The notes below the pieces were generated by a model, which saw only the letters and a program-made list of their open reading frames with translations, did not search any database and was not told the DNA's origin. Of a DNA stretch of 64,000 nt, positions 1 to 7,966 are shown piece after piece. Location of the stretch: assembly GCF_015163075.1 (NCBI RefSeq), contig NZ_JADDXU010000005.1:496001-560000 (forward strand), read 5' to 3'. This DNA is from Streptomyces justiciae. GTDB lineage: Bacteria > Actinomycetota > Actinomycetes > Streptomycetales > Streptomycetaceae. The position numbers and the translations under genes are program-made. How positions within the stretch are numbered: position 1 is the stretch's first letter; each line of letters starts with the position of its first letter.

Positions 1-758
1 GTCAGCTCGGTCGACAGCTCGTGCCCGTACAGCGGCATGCCCGCCTCCAGACGCAGTGTGTCCCGGCAGGACAGCCCGCACGGGACCAGGCCGACGCCCT
101 CCCCGGCCTTGGTCAGGGCCTGCCACAGCTCGACGGCGTGCTCGGGCTTCACGAACAGCTCGAAGCCGTCCTCGCCGGTGTAGCCGGTGCGGGCGATCAG
201 CGCGGGAACGCCCGCGACCGTGCCGGGCAGCCCGGCGTAGTACTTCAGACCGTCGAGGTCGGCGTCGGTGAGGGACTTCAGGATGCCGGGGGACTCGGGG
301 CCCTGGACGGCGATCAGCGCGTAGGCGTCCCGGTCGTCACGGACCTCGGCGTCGAAGCCGGCGGAGCGCTCGACGAGGGCGTCCAGGACGACCTGGGCGT
401 TGGAGGCGTTGGCGACGACCATGTACTCGGTCTCGGCCAGCCGGTAGACGATCAGGTCGTCGAGGATGCCGCCGTCCTCACGGCAGATCATGGTGTAGCG
501 GGCGCGGCCGACCGCGACGGAGGCGATGTTGCCGACCAGGGCGAAGTTCAACAGGGCGGCGGCCTGGGGGCCGGTGACCGTGATCTCCCCCATGTGGGAG
601 AGGTCGAAGAGCCCGGCCTTGGTCCGCACGGCGTTGTGCTCGTCGCGCTCGGAGCCGTAGCGCAGGGGCATGTCCCAGCCGGCGAAGTCGGTCATCGTCG
701 CGCCGAGCGAGCGATGCAGGGCGTCGAGCGCGGTCAGACGGGGTTCAGTGCTGCTCAT
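1..758 (-). CDS. gcvT: Glycine cleavage system T protein (aminomethyltransferase), 3' end outside window
   Basis: The T protein transfers the methylene group from the lipoyl arm of the H protein to tetrahydrofolate, releasing ammonia, in cytoplasmic glycine catabolism. Reading leftward from an ATG at 758, about 252 codons are visible of a usual ~370, open to the window edge, so the C-terminal barrel is missing. Recognisable T-protein segments are the N-terminal PRLTALDALHRSLGA, GWDMPLRYGSERDEHNAVR with the catalytic-region LFDLSHMGE, and the ARTGYTGEDGFEL stretch. A GGGAG ribosome-binding sequence lies about 12 bases before the ATG. The tandem glycine riboswitch directly upstream on the same strand supports both the identity and glycine-dependent expression. 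Identity is very secure; only the missing end is unknown. Confidence 0.95.
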   Translation of the reverse strand, partial: MSSTEPRLTALDALHRSLGATMTDFAGWDMPLRYGSERDEHNAVRTKAGLFDLSHMGEITVTGPQAAALLNFALVGNIASVAVGRARYTMICREDGGILDDLIVYRLAETEYMVVANASNAQVVLDALVERSAGFDAEVRDDRDAYALIAVQGPESPGILKSLTDADLDGLKYYAGLPGTVAGVPALIARTGYTGEDGFELFVKPEHAVELWQALTKAGEGVGLVPCGLSCRDTLRLEAGMPLYGHELSTEL

Positions 759-800
759 CGGACGGTTGTCTCCCAAGGCATGACGGGCGAGGTCGTTCCT

Positions 801-992
801 CCCCATCTGTCATCGGAACCTGAGAGGTTCGCCATGACCGCAGGGGACATGACTTGCACCTTGGGTGGAGCCACCGGAGGGCGACTCGCTTTTCAGATGT
901 GCCTCGCCCGCGCGGTAACGGGGCCTGAGAGATTCAAGGGAGGGACTTGCTCCTTCGGCGCCCCAACCAGTGGTGGGGACTCTCCCGCGCGG
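801..992 (-). ncRNA. Tandem glycine riboswitch upstream of gcvT
   Basis: Read on the minus strand, two consecutive glycine aptamers can be seen. The first (about 992-905) has the GGGAGAGT start, the GGCGCCGAAGGAGCAA core and the closing CTCTCAGGCCCC. The second (about 895-801) has the CACCCAAGGTGCAAGTC core and the AACCTCTCAGGTTCCGATGACAGA closing arm (motif split here: CTCTCAGG plus GACAGA). These are the hallmarks of the cooperative tandem glycine riboswitch that controls gcv genes. It ends about 40 bases before the gcvT start, so control may be at translation or at readthrough. Edges are approximate to about 5 bases. Confidence 0.95.
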
Positions 993-1136
993 ATTCGAAC
1001 GGCCGGTATGCAGTTGGCGCGGACATCATTGCACGCATCGGGCATCGACGGCAGGGCCGCCTCGGCCCGGCCCTTTGTAACTGGCTTGTGGCAGGACGAT
1101 CACCAAAACAAGAGAGACACCCCATTACCTTCTCTT

Positions 1137-1142
1137 TACGCT
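1137..1142 (+). promoter_or_regulatory. Possible -10 box for the downstream P-loop protein
   Basis: TACGCT lies 46 bases before the GTG at 1188 and matches the actinobacterial TANNNT -10 pattern. No convincing -35 is visible at the right spacing. The rest of the stretch between the riboswitch and this gene holds nothing I can name, except that it must also carry the promoter of gcvT on the other strand. Confidence 0.35.
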
Positions 1143-1187
1143 CGGTGGGGAGGGGAACCCCCCTGACCCCGGAGGAGGACGATCACG

Positions 1188-1862
1188 GTGAACAGGCCCA
1201 CTGCGTACGCCACCACCTCGGCCGTCGCGCTGCCCGCGCAGCCGGCCGCCCCGCGCCGGGAGACGGTCCGGGAGTCGTGCGCACCGCAGCCGGTCGTCCG
1301 CGACCTGCGTGACCGTGCCGGCCACAGCCCGCACGCCCTGCTCTTCGCCCCCGACGACCTGGTCGTGATCACCGGCCTGCCCGGCAGCGGCAAGTCCACC
1401 CTGATGCGACGCGCCGTCAAGGGCATCCGTATCGACTCCCAGGACACCCGCGACCGCTGGGACGCCCGCGCGCCCCGCTTTCTGCCGTACGCGGTCTACC
1501 GCCCCCTCGTCCGCGCCGCCCACTACCTCGGCCTGTACCGCGCCCTGCGCTCCGGCAAGGGGGTCGTGGTGCACGACTGCGGCACTCAGTCCTGGGTGCG
1601 CGGCTGGCTGGCCCGCGCGGCCCAGCGCCGCGGCGGCACCCTGCATCTGCTGCTGCTCGACGTCACCGTGGACACCGCGTTGCAGGGCCAGCGCGAGCGC
1701 GGCCGGGGCGTCTCGCGCTACGCCTTCCTCCGCCACCGGACGGCGGCCGCCCGTCTCATCCGTTCCGTGGAGAAGGGCGAACTGCCGCAGGGCGTGGGCT
1801 CGGCGGTGCTCCTGGACCGGGAGGCGGCGGACGCCCTGCGCAGGATCGGGTTCACGGGCTGA
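1188..1862 (+). CDS. P-loop (AAA/zeta-toxin-like kinase fold) ATP-binding protein
   Basis: A 224-aa cytoplasmic protein starting at GTG with GGAGGAGG ten bases upstream. A Walker A motif (VVITGLPGSGKST) sits near residues 62-74, after a variable N-terminal tail. The following RIDSQDTRDRW segment and later LLLLDV strand are typical of small AAA_33/adenylate-kinase-like ATPases, and RGRGVSRYAF resembles the LID-type Arg-rich region of such kinases. The likely chemistry is nucleotide binding or phosphorylation of a small substrate; no substrate can be named. It stands alone between the riboswitch and the SseB-like pair, with 76 bases to the next gene. The fold is clear and the biological role is not. 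Confidence 0.7.
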   Translation: MNRPTAYATTSAVALPAQPAAPRRETVRESCAPQPVVRDLRDRAGHSPHALLFAPDDLVVITGLPGSGKSTLMRRAVKGIRIDSQDTRDRWDARAPRFLPYAVYRPLVRAAHYLGLYRALRSGKGVVVHDCGTQSWVRGWLARAAQRRGGTLHLLLLDVTVDTALQGQRERGRGVSRYAFLRHRTAAARLIRSVEKGELPQGVGSAVLLDREAADALRRIGFTG

Positions 1863-1938
1863 CGGCCAGGGCGCTCAGGGGCCCGGCACCCGTTAGCCTT
1901 TCAGCCACATCAGCGGTACTCGGCAGGCGGACGGACAG

Positions 1939-2724
1939 ATGGACTTCCCGGCACAGGACTTCCCGGCACAGGCGCACCCTCATCCGCACGGCGGCGGATG
2001 GCCCGGCAACGAGCTGGAGGAGGTGCTCTCGGCCGCCCTCGGCGTGCCCGGGGCCGGCGGCCGGATCATCGAGGTCCTCGGCCGCAGCTTCGTCTGGGTC
2101 CCGCTGCCGAACGGCGGCGGCGCCCACACCGGCCCGCTCGACCTGCCCACCCTGCAGATCGAGGGCCAGGCCTACGTCCCGGTCTTCAGCTCCGAGGAAC
2201 AGTTCCGTCAGGTCGCCGGCGCGCACATGTCGTACACCATCGCCCCGGCGGTGGAGTTCGCGCGTGGCCTCCCGCCGCAGGTCGGCATCGCCGTGAACCC
2301 GGACGGCGTGGTCGGCGTCCCGCTCCCGCCGCCCGCCGTGGCGGACCTGTGCCGGGTCGGCCGCACCCCGCTGGACGGCCCCAACAGCGGCGGCCGGGTC
2401 AAGCTCTACGAGCCCGACTGGCAGGACGACCCGGTCGACTTCCTCGCCACCGCCTCCGCCGAGTTCGCCGCGACGGGAGTCGTCCGGACGGCCCGCCGCT
2501 GCCTGGCCGCGATCGAGACGGCCGACCCCGTGATGTTCGTGGGCGTGGAACTCTCCCAATGGGAGGGCGACTTGCGTACCCTCCCGATGGACGCCCTGGG
2601 CCGGGCCCTGGGGCAGACACCGGTGGCCTGGCCGGTCAACCTGGTCCTCCTGGACGTGGCGGACGACCCGGTGGGCCATTGGATGCGGGATCAGGTACGC
2701 CCGTTCTATCAGCGGGACTTTTAG
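1939..2724 (+). CDS. SseB-like protein, first of a pair
   Basis: A 261-aa soluble protein with no signal peptide or membrane segment. After a His/Pro-rich N-terminal tail (residues 1-20), it reads as the SseB family layout: an N-terminal domain with GRSFVWVPLP, LPTLQIEGQAYVPVFSS and EEQFRQ, and a C-terminal domain with the family ending ADDPVGHWMRDQVRPFYQRDF-like pattern. SseB-family proteins are named after an E. coli factor that alters serine sensitivity; their biochemical role is unknown. A paralogue follows 148 bases downstream, with a comparable D-P-V-x-x-W-M-R...RPFY C-terminus, so the two probably arose by duplication and may act together. The ATG at 1939 is the only reasonable start, although no strong ribosome-binding site precedes it. 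Confidence 0.65.
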   Translation: MDFPAQDFPAQAHPHPHGGGWPGNELEEVLSAALGVPGAGGRIIEVLGRSFVWVPLPNGGGAHTGPLDLPTLQIEGQAYVPVFSSEEQFRQVAGAHMSYTIAPAVEFARGLPPQVGIAVNPDGVVGVPLPPPAVADLCRVGRTPLDGPNSGGRVKLYEPDWQDDPVDFLATASAEFAATGVVRTARRCLAAIETADPVMFVGVELSQWEGDLRTLPMDALGRALGQTPVAWPVNLVLLDVADDPVGHWMRDQVRPFYQRDF

Positions 2725-2747
2725 GCATCCCTGAGGGCAGCGGACCC

Positions 2748-2793
2748 AAGGGGCGCGGGGAACTGCGCGCTCAACCCCCACCGACCCGCAGCC
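2748..2793 (+). repeat. Dispersed Streptomyces repeat, copy 1
   Basis: A 46-base element beginning AAGGGGCGCGGGGAACTGCG lies in the gap between the two SseB-like genes. It matches 43 of 46 positions of a second copy at 10261-10306. From memory, elements of this type (GGGGCGCGGGGAACTGCGCG followed by a C-rich part) are abundant in Streptomyces genomes; their function is unknown. Confidence 0.8.
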
Positions 2794-2872
2794 CGCAACA
2801 CACCGCAAGCCCCGAGCTCCCAACGCTTAAGCTGTTTCCGACTACGAAACTTTCCCGAAGGGGCGGTAGAAG

Positions 2873-3667
2873 GTGAGTGCCAGCGGCACAGCGACCGGCA
2901 CGGTCGAGCACATGCTGCGCCAGGTGACGCCGGGGCGCTACGACGCCTACGAGGCACTCCTCCGCGCCCTCGCCACCCCCTCCTCCGGCCAGATCTGGAT
3001 GCTCCTCTGGCACGGTCAGGCGGGCTCCCCGGACGCCCAGTACGGAAACATGGAGGTCGACGGCTACGGCTACGCGCCCTGCGTGACCTCCGCCCAGGAA
3101 CTGAGCGCGAGCGGCTGGAACCGCTCGTACGAGGTCGTCGACGGAGTCGACGTCGCACGCACCCTCTACCCCGACCACTACGGCCTCTGGCTGAACCCGC
3201 ACGCCCCCGGCGGCGGCGTCGGCATCCCCTGGCTCGACCTGCGCCGGATCGCGACGGGCCTGGAGCGCCAGCCCGCCGGCCCGCTGCGCCTGTCGGAACC
3301 CGGTATCGAGATCCCGCAGTTCTACGCCCTGATCGCGCAGAACGCCCACCGCACCCCGGCGGTCCGCTCGCTGCGCCGTGCCTGGGTGCAGCCGGCGCTC
3401 GGGGCGCCGTACCTCGCCATCGGTCTCGACGTCTACGACACCAGCCCGCCCGCCGTCGACTCGGTGCGCGCGATGATGCAGCAGTCCATCGGCGCCGTCC
3501 CGGACGGGCTGCCGGTGTCGACCGTCGCCATGTCGGACGAGTACGACCCGGTCGCGATGTGGATGCGGGCCGGCGCCCGCCCCTTCTACGACCGTGAGGC
3601 GCACGCGGCCCCGGCGCAGGCTCCCGCGGCCGGGTACGGCTACCCTCCGGCGCCCAGCGGCTACTGA
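2873..3667 (+). CDS. SseB-like protein, second of a pair
   Basis: A 264-aa protein starting at GTG, with AGAAG/GGGGCGG purine-rich sequence just upstream. The order of elements parallels the upstream gene: an N-terminal domain with ALLRALATPSSGQIWMLLW and a Tyr/Gly-rich loop, then a C-terminal domain with VQPALGAPYLAIGLDVYD and the ending DPVAMWMRAGARPFYDRE. The last ~20 residues are an Ala/Pro/Tyr-rich tail (AAGYGYPPAPSGY) that is probably disordered. No catalytic motif is visible. The pairing suggests that the two SseB-like proteins are co-required, but the dispersed repeat in the spacer leaves open whether they share a transcript. Function unknown. Confidence 0.6.
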   Translation: MSASGTATGTVEHMLRQVTPGRYDAYEALLRALATPSSGQIWMLLWHGQAGSPDAQYGNMEVDGYGYAPCVTSAQELSASGWNRSYEVVDGVDVARTLYPDHYGLWLNPHAPGGGVGIPWLDLRRIATGLERQPAGPLRLSEPGIEIPQFYALIAQNAHRTPAVRSLRRAWVQPALGAPYLAIGLDVYDTSPPAVDSVRAMMQQSIGAVPDGLPVSTVAMSDEYDPVAMWMRAGARPFYDREAHAAPAQAPAAGYGYPPAPSGY

Positions 3668-3683
3668 GTCGACAACTCCACAG

Positions 3684-3702
3684 ACTCCCGTGTTACGGGA
3701 GT
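3684..3702 (+). terminator. Short hairpin after the SseB-like pair
   Basis: ACTCCCG-TGTTA-CGGGAGT forms a 7-bp perfect stem with a 5-base loop, 17 bases after the SseB-like stop codon, with no U tract. It is a plausible terminator for the pair. The remaining ~280 bases up to the opp operon show no gene and no promoter that I can place with confidence. Confidence 0.5.
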
Positions 3703-3980
3703 GTGTCTGCGCGCGTAGATGAGGGTAAAAGGCCCCGCGAGGCCCGTATTGCCCCAACTGGCCTGCGTCCGGCCGCCGTTACCCGGCGTCCGGATAACGG
3801 AACCCTGCAGCCCGCATCACGTTTATGCATCCTTTCCTCGCCAAGTCTGGCAACAGATCGCCAAAGCGTTGAAGACTCCCGCAGCAGGGGTGGGTTCGCC
3901 CCTGTGTACGACGGACTGATCACGCCGCTACAGCGGCAAGTGCGGGCCGGCTACCGCCGGTTGAGAGGGGTCCCTGCCAG

Positions 3981-4988
3981 ATGACGGCACCATTGCACGA
4001 GCCGACCGCGGAAGCGGCCCCGAGCGCGGCCGAAGAAGCGGCGGTCAACGCCGGCGCCAAGGCCGTACAGGGACGTTCCCTGGGCCGGATCGCCTGGGAG
4101 CGTTTGAAGCGGGACAAACTCGCCCTCGCGGGCGGCGTCGTCGTGCTCTTCCTCATCGCGGTCGCGCTGCTCGCGCCCGTGATCACCAGCCTGTACGGGC
4201 AGGACCCGAACGCGTACAACGACAAGGACCTGATCGACCCGCTGTTCGGCACCCCCAAGGGGTCCTTCGGCGGCATCAGCGGCGACCACTGGCTGGGTGT
4301 CGAGCCGGTCAACGGCCGCGACATCTTCGCCCGCATCGTCTACGGCGCCAGGATCTCGCTGCTCGTCGGCTTCCTGTCCGCCATCGTGGCCGTGATCATC
4401 GGTACCGTCCTGGGTGTCCTGGCCGGCTTCTTCGGCGGCTGGGTCGACTCCGCCATCAGCCGGGTCATGGACGGTCTGCTGGCCTTCCCGCAGCTGCTGT
4501 TCATCATCGCGCTGGTCTCCGTCATGCCGAACAACATGCTGGGACTCTCCGGTACGGGCGTCCGCCTGTTCGTGATGATCCTCGTCATCGGCTTCTTCGG
4601 CTGGCCCTACATCGGACGCGTGGTGCGCGGCCAGACGCTCTCGCTGAGGGAGCGTGAATACGTCGAGGCGGCCCGCTCCCTCGGCGCCGGGCGGCTCTAC
4701 ATCCTGTTCAAGGAACTGCTGCCCAACCTGGTCGCGCCGATCATCGTCTACACGACGATGATGATCCCCACCAACATCCTCACCGAGGCGGCGCTCAGCT
4801 TCCTGGGCGTGGGCGTCAAGCCCCCCACGGCCTCCTGGGGGCAGATGCTCTCGAACGCGATCGACTACTACAAGTCGGACCCCACCTACATGGTGGTCCC
4901 GGGTGTGGCGATCTTCATCACCGTTCTTGCCTTCAACCTCTTCGGCGACGGCGTGCGGGACGCGCTGGACCCGAAGGGCTCCCGCTGA
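3981..4988 (+). CDS. oppC: Oligopeptide ABC transporter permease (OppC/DppC type)
   Basis: A 335-aa integral membrane subunit. A ~45-residue cytoplasmic N-terminus is followed by a first membrane helix (LALAGGVVVLFLIAVALLAPV), the periplasm-side HWLGVEPVNGRDIFARIVYGAR signature typical of OppC proteins, and then five further helices. The EAA loop (REYVEAARSLGAGRLYILFK) that docks on the ATPases is present, as is the C-terminal SFLGVGVKPPTASWG signature. The start at ATG 3981 has GAGAGGGG upstream. It is the first gene of the order C-A-B-D-F; putting oppC first is typical of this Streptomyces locus but differs from the classical A-B-C-D-F order. It should pair with OppB and the two ATPases at the cytoplasmic membrane. 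Confidence 0.93.
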   Translation: MTAPLHEPTAEAAPSAAEEAAVNAGAKAVQGRSLGRIAWERLKRDKLALAGGVVVLFLIAVALLAPVITSLYGQDPNAYNDKDLIDPLFGTPKGSFGGISGDHWLGVEPVNGRDIFARIVYGARISLLVGFLSAIVAVIIGTVLGVLAGFFGGWVDSAISRVMDGLLAFPQLLFIIALVSVMPNNMLGLSGTGVRLFVMILVIGFFGWPYIGRVVRGQTLSLREREYVEAARSLGAGRLYILFKELLPNLVAPIIVYTTMMIPTNILTEAALSFLGVGVKPPTASWGQMLSNAIDYYKSDPTYMVVPGVAIFITVLAFNLFGDGVRDALDPKGSR

Positions 4989-5057
4989 ACTGCCGTACCA
5001 AAAGCGTCCCGTGGCACCGACACGGGGTCTCTCATCAAATCCGGAGGATCCGAGATC

Positions 5058-6857
5058 GTGACTACCCAACGCACCTCAGGGCGGCGGAAGCAGGCATTTG
5101 CCGCTGCCGCCGCGGTCGCCGCGCTGCTGACCACGGCGGCGTGCGGCGGCGGCAACGACGACGGCGGTGACAAGGGCTCGGCGACCGGCGCGGCCGGCTT
5201 CAACGCCGCGAACAACAAGGTCGCCCAGGCCTCGCTCGCCAAGAAGGGCGGCGAGCTGAAGTTCGCCGGTGCCCAGGACGCCGACTCGTGGGACACCACG
5301 CGCGGTTACTACGGCTTCATGTGGAACTTCGCGCGCTACTACAGCCGCCAGCTCGTCACGAACGCCGCCGAGCCGGGCAAGAAGGGCACCGAGCTCACCC
5401 CGGACCTCGCCACCGGTCTCGCCAAGGTCACCGACGACGGCAAGACCTACACGTACACCCTGCGTGACGGCATCACGTGGGAGGACGGCAAGCCGATCAC
5501 GTCCAAGGACGTCAAGTACGGCATCGAGCGCGTCTGGGCGCAGGACGTGCTGTCCGGCGGCCCGGTCTACGTGAAGGACGTCCTCGACCCCAAGGGCGAG
5601 TACAAGGGCCCCTACAAGGACACCTCCGCCGACAAGCTCGGCCTGAAGGCGATCGACACTCCGGACGACAAGACCATCGTCTTCCACCTGCCGGAGGCCA
5701 ACGCCGACTTCGAGGAGATCCTCGCCCTGGTCTCGGCCTCCCCGGTCCGCCAGGACAAGGACACCAAGTCCAAGTACGGCCTGAAGCCGTTCTCCTCCGG
5801 CCCGTACAAGTTCCAGTCGTACAGCCCGGGCAAGGACCTGGTCCTGGTCCGCAACGACAAGTGGAGCCAGGCCTCGGACCCGATCCGCAAGGCCTACCCG
5901 GACAAGATCTCGGTCAAGTTCTTCTCGAACGCCAACGACCTGGACGCCCGTCTCCTCGCCGGTGACTACGACCTGGACATCAACCAGACCGGTCTGTCCC
6001 CGCAGGGCCGCACCACCGCCCTTCAGGAGCACAAGGCCAACCTGGACAACCCGGTCTCCGGCTACATCCGCTACGCGACCTTCCCGCAGAGCGTGAAGCC
6101 GTTCGACAACGAGCACTGCCGCAAGGCCGTGATCTACGGCGCCGACCACGTCTCGCTGCAGACCGCGCGCGGTGGCCCGGTCGCCGGTGGTGACATCGGC
6201 ACCAACATGCTCCCGCCGACCGTCCCCGGTTCCGAGGGCCAGTCGTACGACCCGTACGAGCTGAACGGCGCGAACAAGAACGGCAACGTCGCCAAGGCCA
6301 AGGAAGAGCTGAAGGCCTGCGGTCAGCCGAACGGCTTCAAGACCACCATCGCCGTCCGTAACAACAAGCCGGTCGAGGTCGCGACCGCCGAGTCTCTCCA
6401 GGCCTCCCTGAAGAAGATCGGCATCGACGTCAACATCGACCAGTACGACGGTTCGCAGACGTCCGGCATCATCGGCAGCCCCTCGAACGTGAAGAAGAAG
6501 GGCTACGGCATCATCATCATGGGCTGGGGCGCCGACTTCCCGTCGGTCCAGGGCTTCGGTCTGCCGCTGTGGGACGGCAAGTACATCCTCGAGAGCGGCA
6601 ACAACAACTTCGCCCTCATCGACGACAAGAAGATCAACGGTCTGTTCGACACCTACGTGAAGACGCAGGACGACGCGGGCAAGCTGGCGATCGCCAAGGA
6701 CATCAACCACGCGGTCATGGAGGGCGGCTACTACCTGCCCTTCGTCTTCGAGAAGTTCGTCAACTGGCGCGGTGACCGCCTGGCCAACGTCTACACCTCG
6801 GACGGCTACAGCGGTATGTACGACTTCGTCAACCTCGGCCTGAAGTCCGCGAAGTAA
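5058..6857 (+). CDS. oppA: Oligopeptide-binding lipoprotein (SBP_bac_5 family)
   Basis: A 599-aa extracellular solute-binding protein that should capture peptides and deliver them to OppB/OppC. The N-terminus has RR, a hydrophobic stretch and the lipobox LLTTAAC at about residues 25-31, so it is a membrane-anchored lipoprotein. The mature part carries family features: TPDLATGLAKVTDDGKTYTYTLRDGITW near the N-terminus, then DVKYGIERVW and the later YFLP-like YYLPFVFEKFVNWRG. The GTG start has GGAGGA ten bases upstream. It lies 69 bases after oppC. A perfect 13-bp hairpin follows it before oppB, which could raise its mRNA relative to downstream genes. The preferred peptide cannot be read from the sequence. 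Confidence 0.93.
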   Translation: MTTQRTSGRRKQAFAAAAAVAALLTTAACGGGNDDGGDKGSATGAAGFNAANNKVAQASLAKKGGELKFAGAQDADSWDTTRGYYGFMWNFARYYSRQLVTNAAEPGKKGTELTPDLATGLAKVTDDGKTYTYTLRDGITWEDGKPITSKDVKYGIERVWAQDVLSGGPVYVKDVLDPKGEYKGPYKDTSADKLGLKAIDTPDDKTIVFHLPEANADFEEILALVSASPVRQDKDTKSKYGLKPFSSGPYKFQSYSPGKDLVLVRNDKWSQASDPIRKAYPDKISVKFFSNANDLDARLLAGDYDLDINQTGLSPQGRTTALQEHKANLDNPVSGYIRYATFPQSVKPFDNEHCRKAVIYGADHVSLQTARGGPVAGGDIGTNMLPPTVPGSEGQSYDPYELNGANKNGNVAKAKEELKACGQPNGFKTTIAVRNNKPVEVATAESLQASLKKIGIDVNIDQYDGSQTSGIIGSPSNVKKKGYGIIIMGWGADFPSVQGFGLPLWDGKYILESGNNNFALIDDKKINGLFDTYVKTQDDAGKLAIAKDINHAVMEGGYYLPFVFEKFVNWRGDRLANVYTSDGYSGMYDFVNLGLKSAK

Positions 6858-6914
6858 ACCCGGCACACCCGCCGTACGGCACGAAAGGCAGGTGAAGGCC
6901 GGCGACGCGGGAGC

Positions 6915-6945
6915 GCGGGCCACCGGATGATCTCCGGTGGCCCGC
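6915..6945 (+). promoter_or_regulatory. Strong hairpin between oppA and oppB
   Basis: GCGGGCCACCGGA (6915-6927) and TCCGGTGGCCCGC (6933-6945) form a perfect 13-bp stem with a 5-base loop. It follows the oppA stop by 58 bases and precedes the oppB start by 22 bases. With no U tract it is more likely an attenuator or an mRNA-stabilising 3' end than a full terminator, a common way to make binding protein in excess over permease. Confidence 0.75.
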
Positions 6946-6967
6946 GGCCCGCGGCGGGCCGAGAGCT

Positions 6968-7966
6968 GTGCTCGCTTACCTCATCAGGCGGCTGTTCGCC
7001 GCCGCAGTGATGCTCGTGGTCATCATCATGGTGGTCTTCGGCATCTTCTTCCTCGTCCCCAAGTGGGCGGGCGTCGACGTCGCCTTGAGCTTCGTGGGCA
7101 AGCAGGCCGACCCCGCCGCCGTCGAGGGCGTGCGGCAGAAGCTCGGACTGAGCGACCCGATCTACTCCCAGGTCTGGGAGTTCTTCAAGGGTCTCTTCGC
7201 CGGTCGCACCTACGTGGGCGGTGGCGACTCCGTGCACTGTGCCGCGCCGTGCTTCGGGTACTCCTTCCGCACCGAGCAGGCCATCTGGCCGGTGATCACG
7301 GACCGCTTCCCGGTGACCCTGGGTCTGGCGCTCGGTGCCGCCGTGCTGTGGCTGCTGTTCGGTGTCGCCGCCGGTGTGCTCTCCGCGCTCAAGCGGGGCA
7401 GCCTGTGGGACCGCGGTGCGATGGTCGTCGCCCTCGCGGGTGTCTCCCTCCCGATCTACTTCACCGGTCTGCTGAGCCTCGCGATCTTCTCGTACAGTCT
7501 CGGCTGGGTCGAGGGCGAGTACGTGCCCCTCGACGAGAGCTTCACCGGCTGGCTCGGCGGCATGATCCTCCCCTGGATCACCCTCGCCTTCCTCTACGCG
7601 GCGATGTACGCCCGGATCACCCGGGCCACGATGATGGAGATCCTCGGCGAGGACTACATCCGCACCGCCCGCGCGAAGGGCCTCAAGGAGCGGGTCGTCA
7701 TCGGCAAGCACGCCATGCGCTCCACGATGACCCCCATCCTGACCATGCTCGGCATGGACCTCGGCGCCCTCATCGGCGGCGCGATCCTGACCGAGACCAC
7801 GTTCAGCCTGCCGGGCCTCGGCCAGGCGGTGCTCAACGGCATCAAGACCCAGGACCTGCCCATCATTCTGGGCGTCACCCTGATCACTTCTCTCGCGGTG
7901 CTGATCGCCAACCTCGTGGTGGACATCCTCTACGCCGTGATCGACCCCCGAGTGAGGCTCGCATGA
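6968..7966 (+). CDS. oppB: Oligopeptide ABC transporter permease (OppB/DppB type)
   Basis: A 332-aa integral membrane protein. It begins with the typical OppB start LAYLIRRLFAAAVMLVVI, in which the first helix lies right after a basic tip, followed by the extracytoplasmic region with QKLGLSDPIYSQVWEF. Four to five further helices follow, with an EAA loop (DYIRTARAKGLKERVVIGKHAMRS) and the C-terminal TFSLPGLGQAVLNGI signature. The likely start is the GTG at 6968. The extracytoplasmic loop contains two Cys (VHCAAPCFG), which may form a disulfide. The gene overlaps oppD by four bases (ATGA), indicating translational coupling. It forms the transport channel with OppC. Confidence 0.93.
   Translation: MLAYLIRRLFAAAVMLVVIIMVVFGIFFLVPKWAGVDVALSFVGKQADPAAVEGVRQKLGLSDPIYSQVWEFFKGLFAGRTYVGGGDSVHCAAPCFGYSFRTEQAIWPVITDRFPVTLGLALGAAVLWLLFGVAAGVLSALKRGSLWDRGAMVVALAGVSLPIYFTGLLSLAIFSYSLGWVEGEYVPLDESFTGWLGGMILPWITLAFLYAAMYARITRATMMEILGEDYIRTARAKGLKERVVIGKHAMRSTMTPILTMLGMDLGALIGGAILTETTFSLPGLGQAVLNGIKTQDLPIILGVTLITSLAVLIANLVVDILYAVIDPRVRLA

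Noticed and set aside
3703..3980. A small gene in the gap before the opp operon
   Set aside because: Open frames of 66 and 93 codons exist but have no ribosome-binding site, no family features and overlap the likely promoter region.
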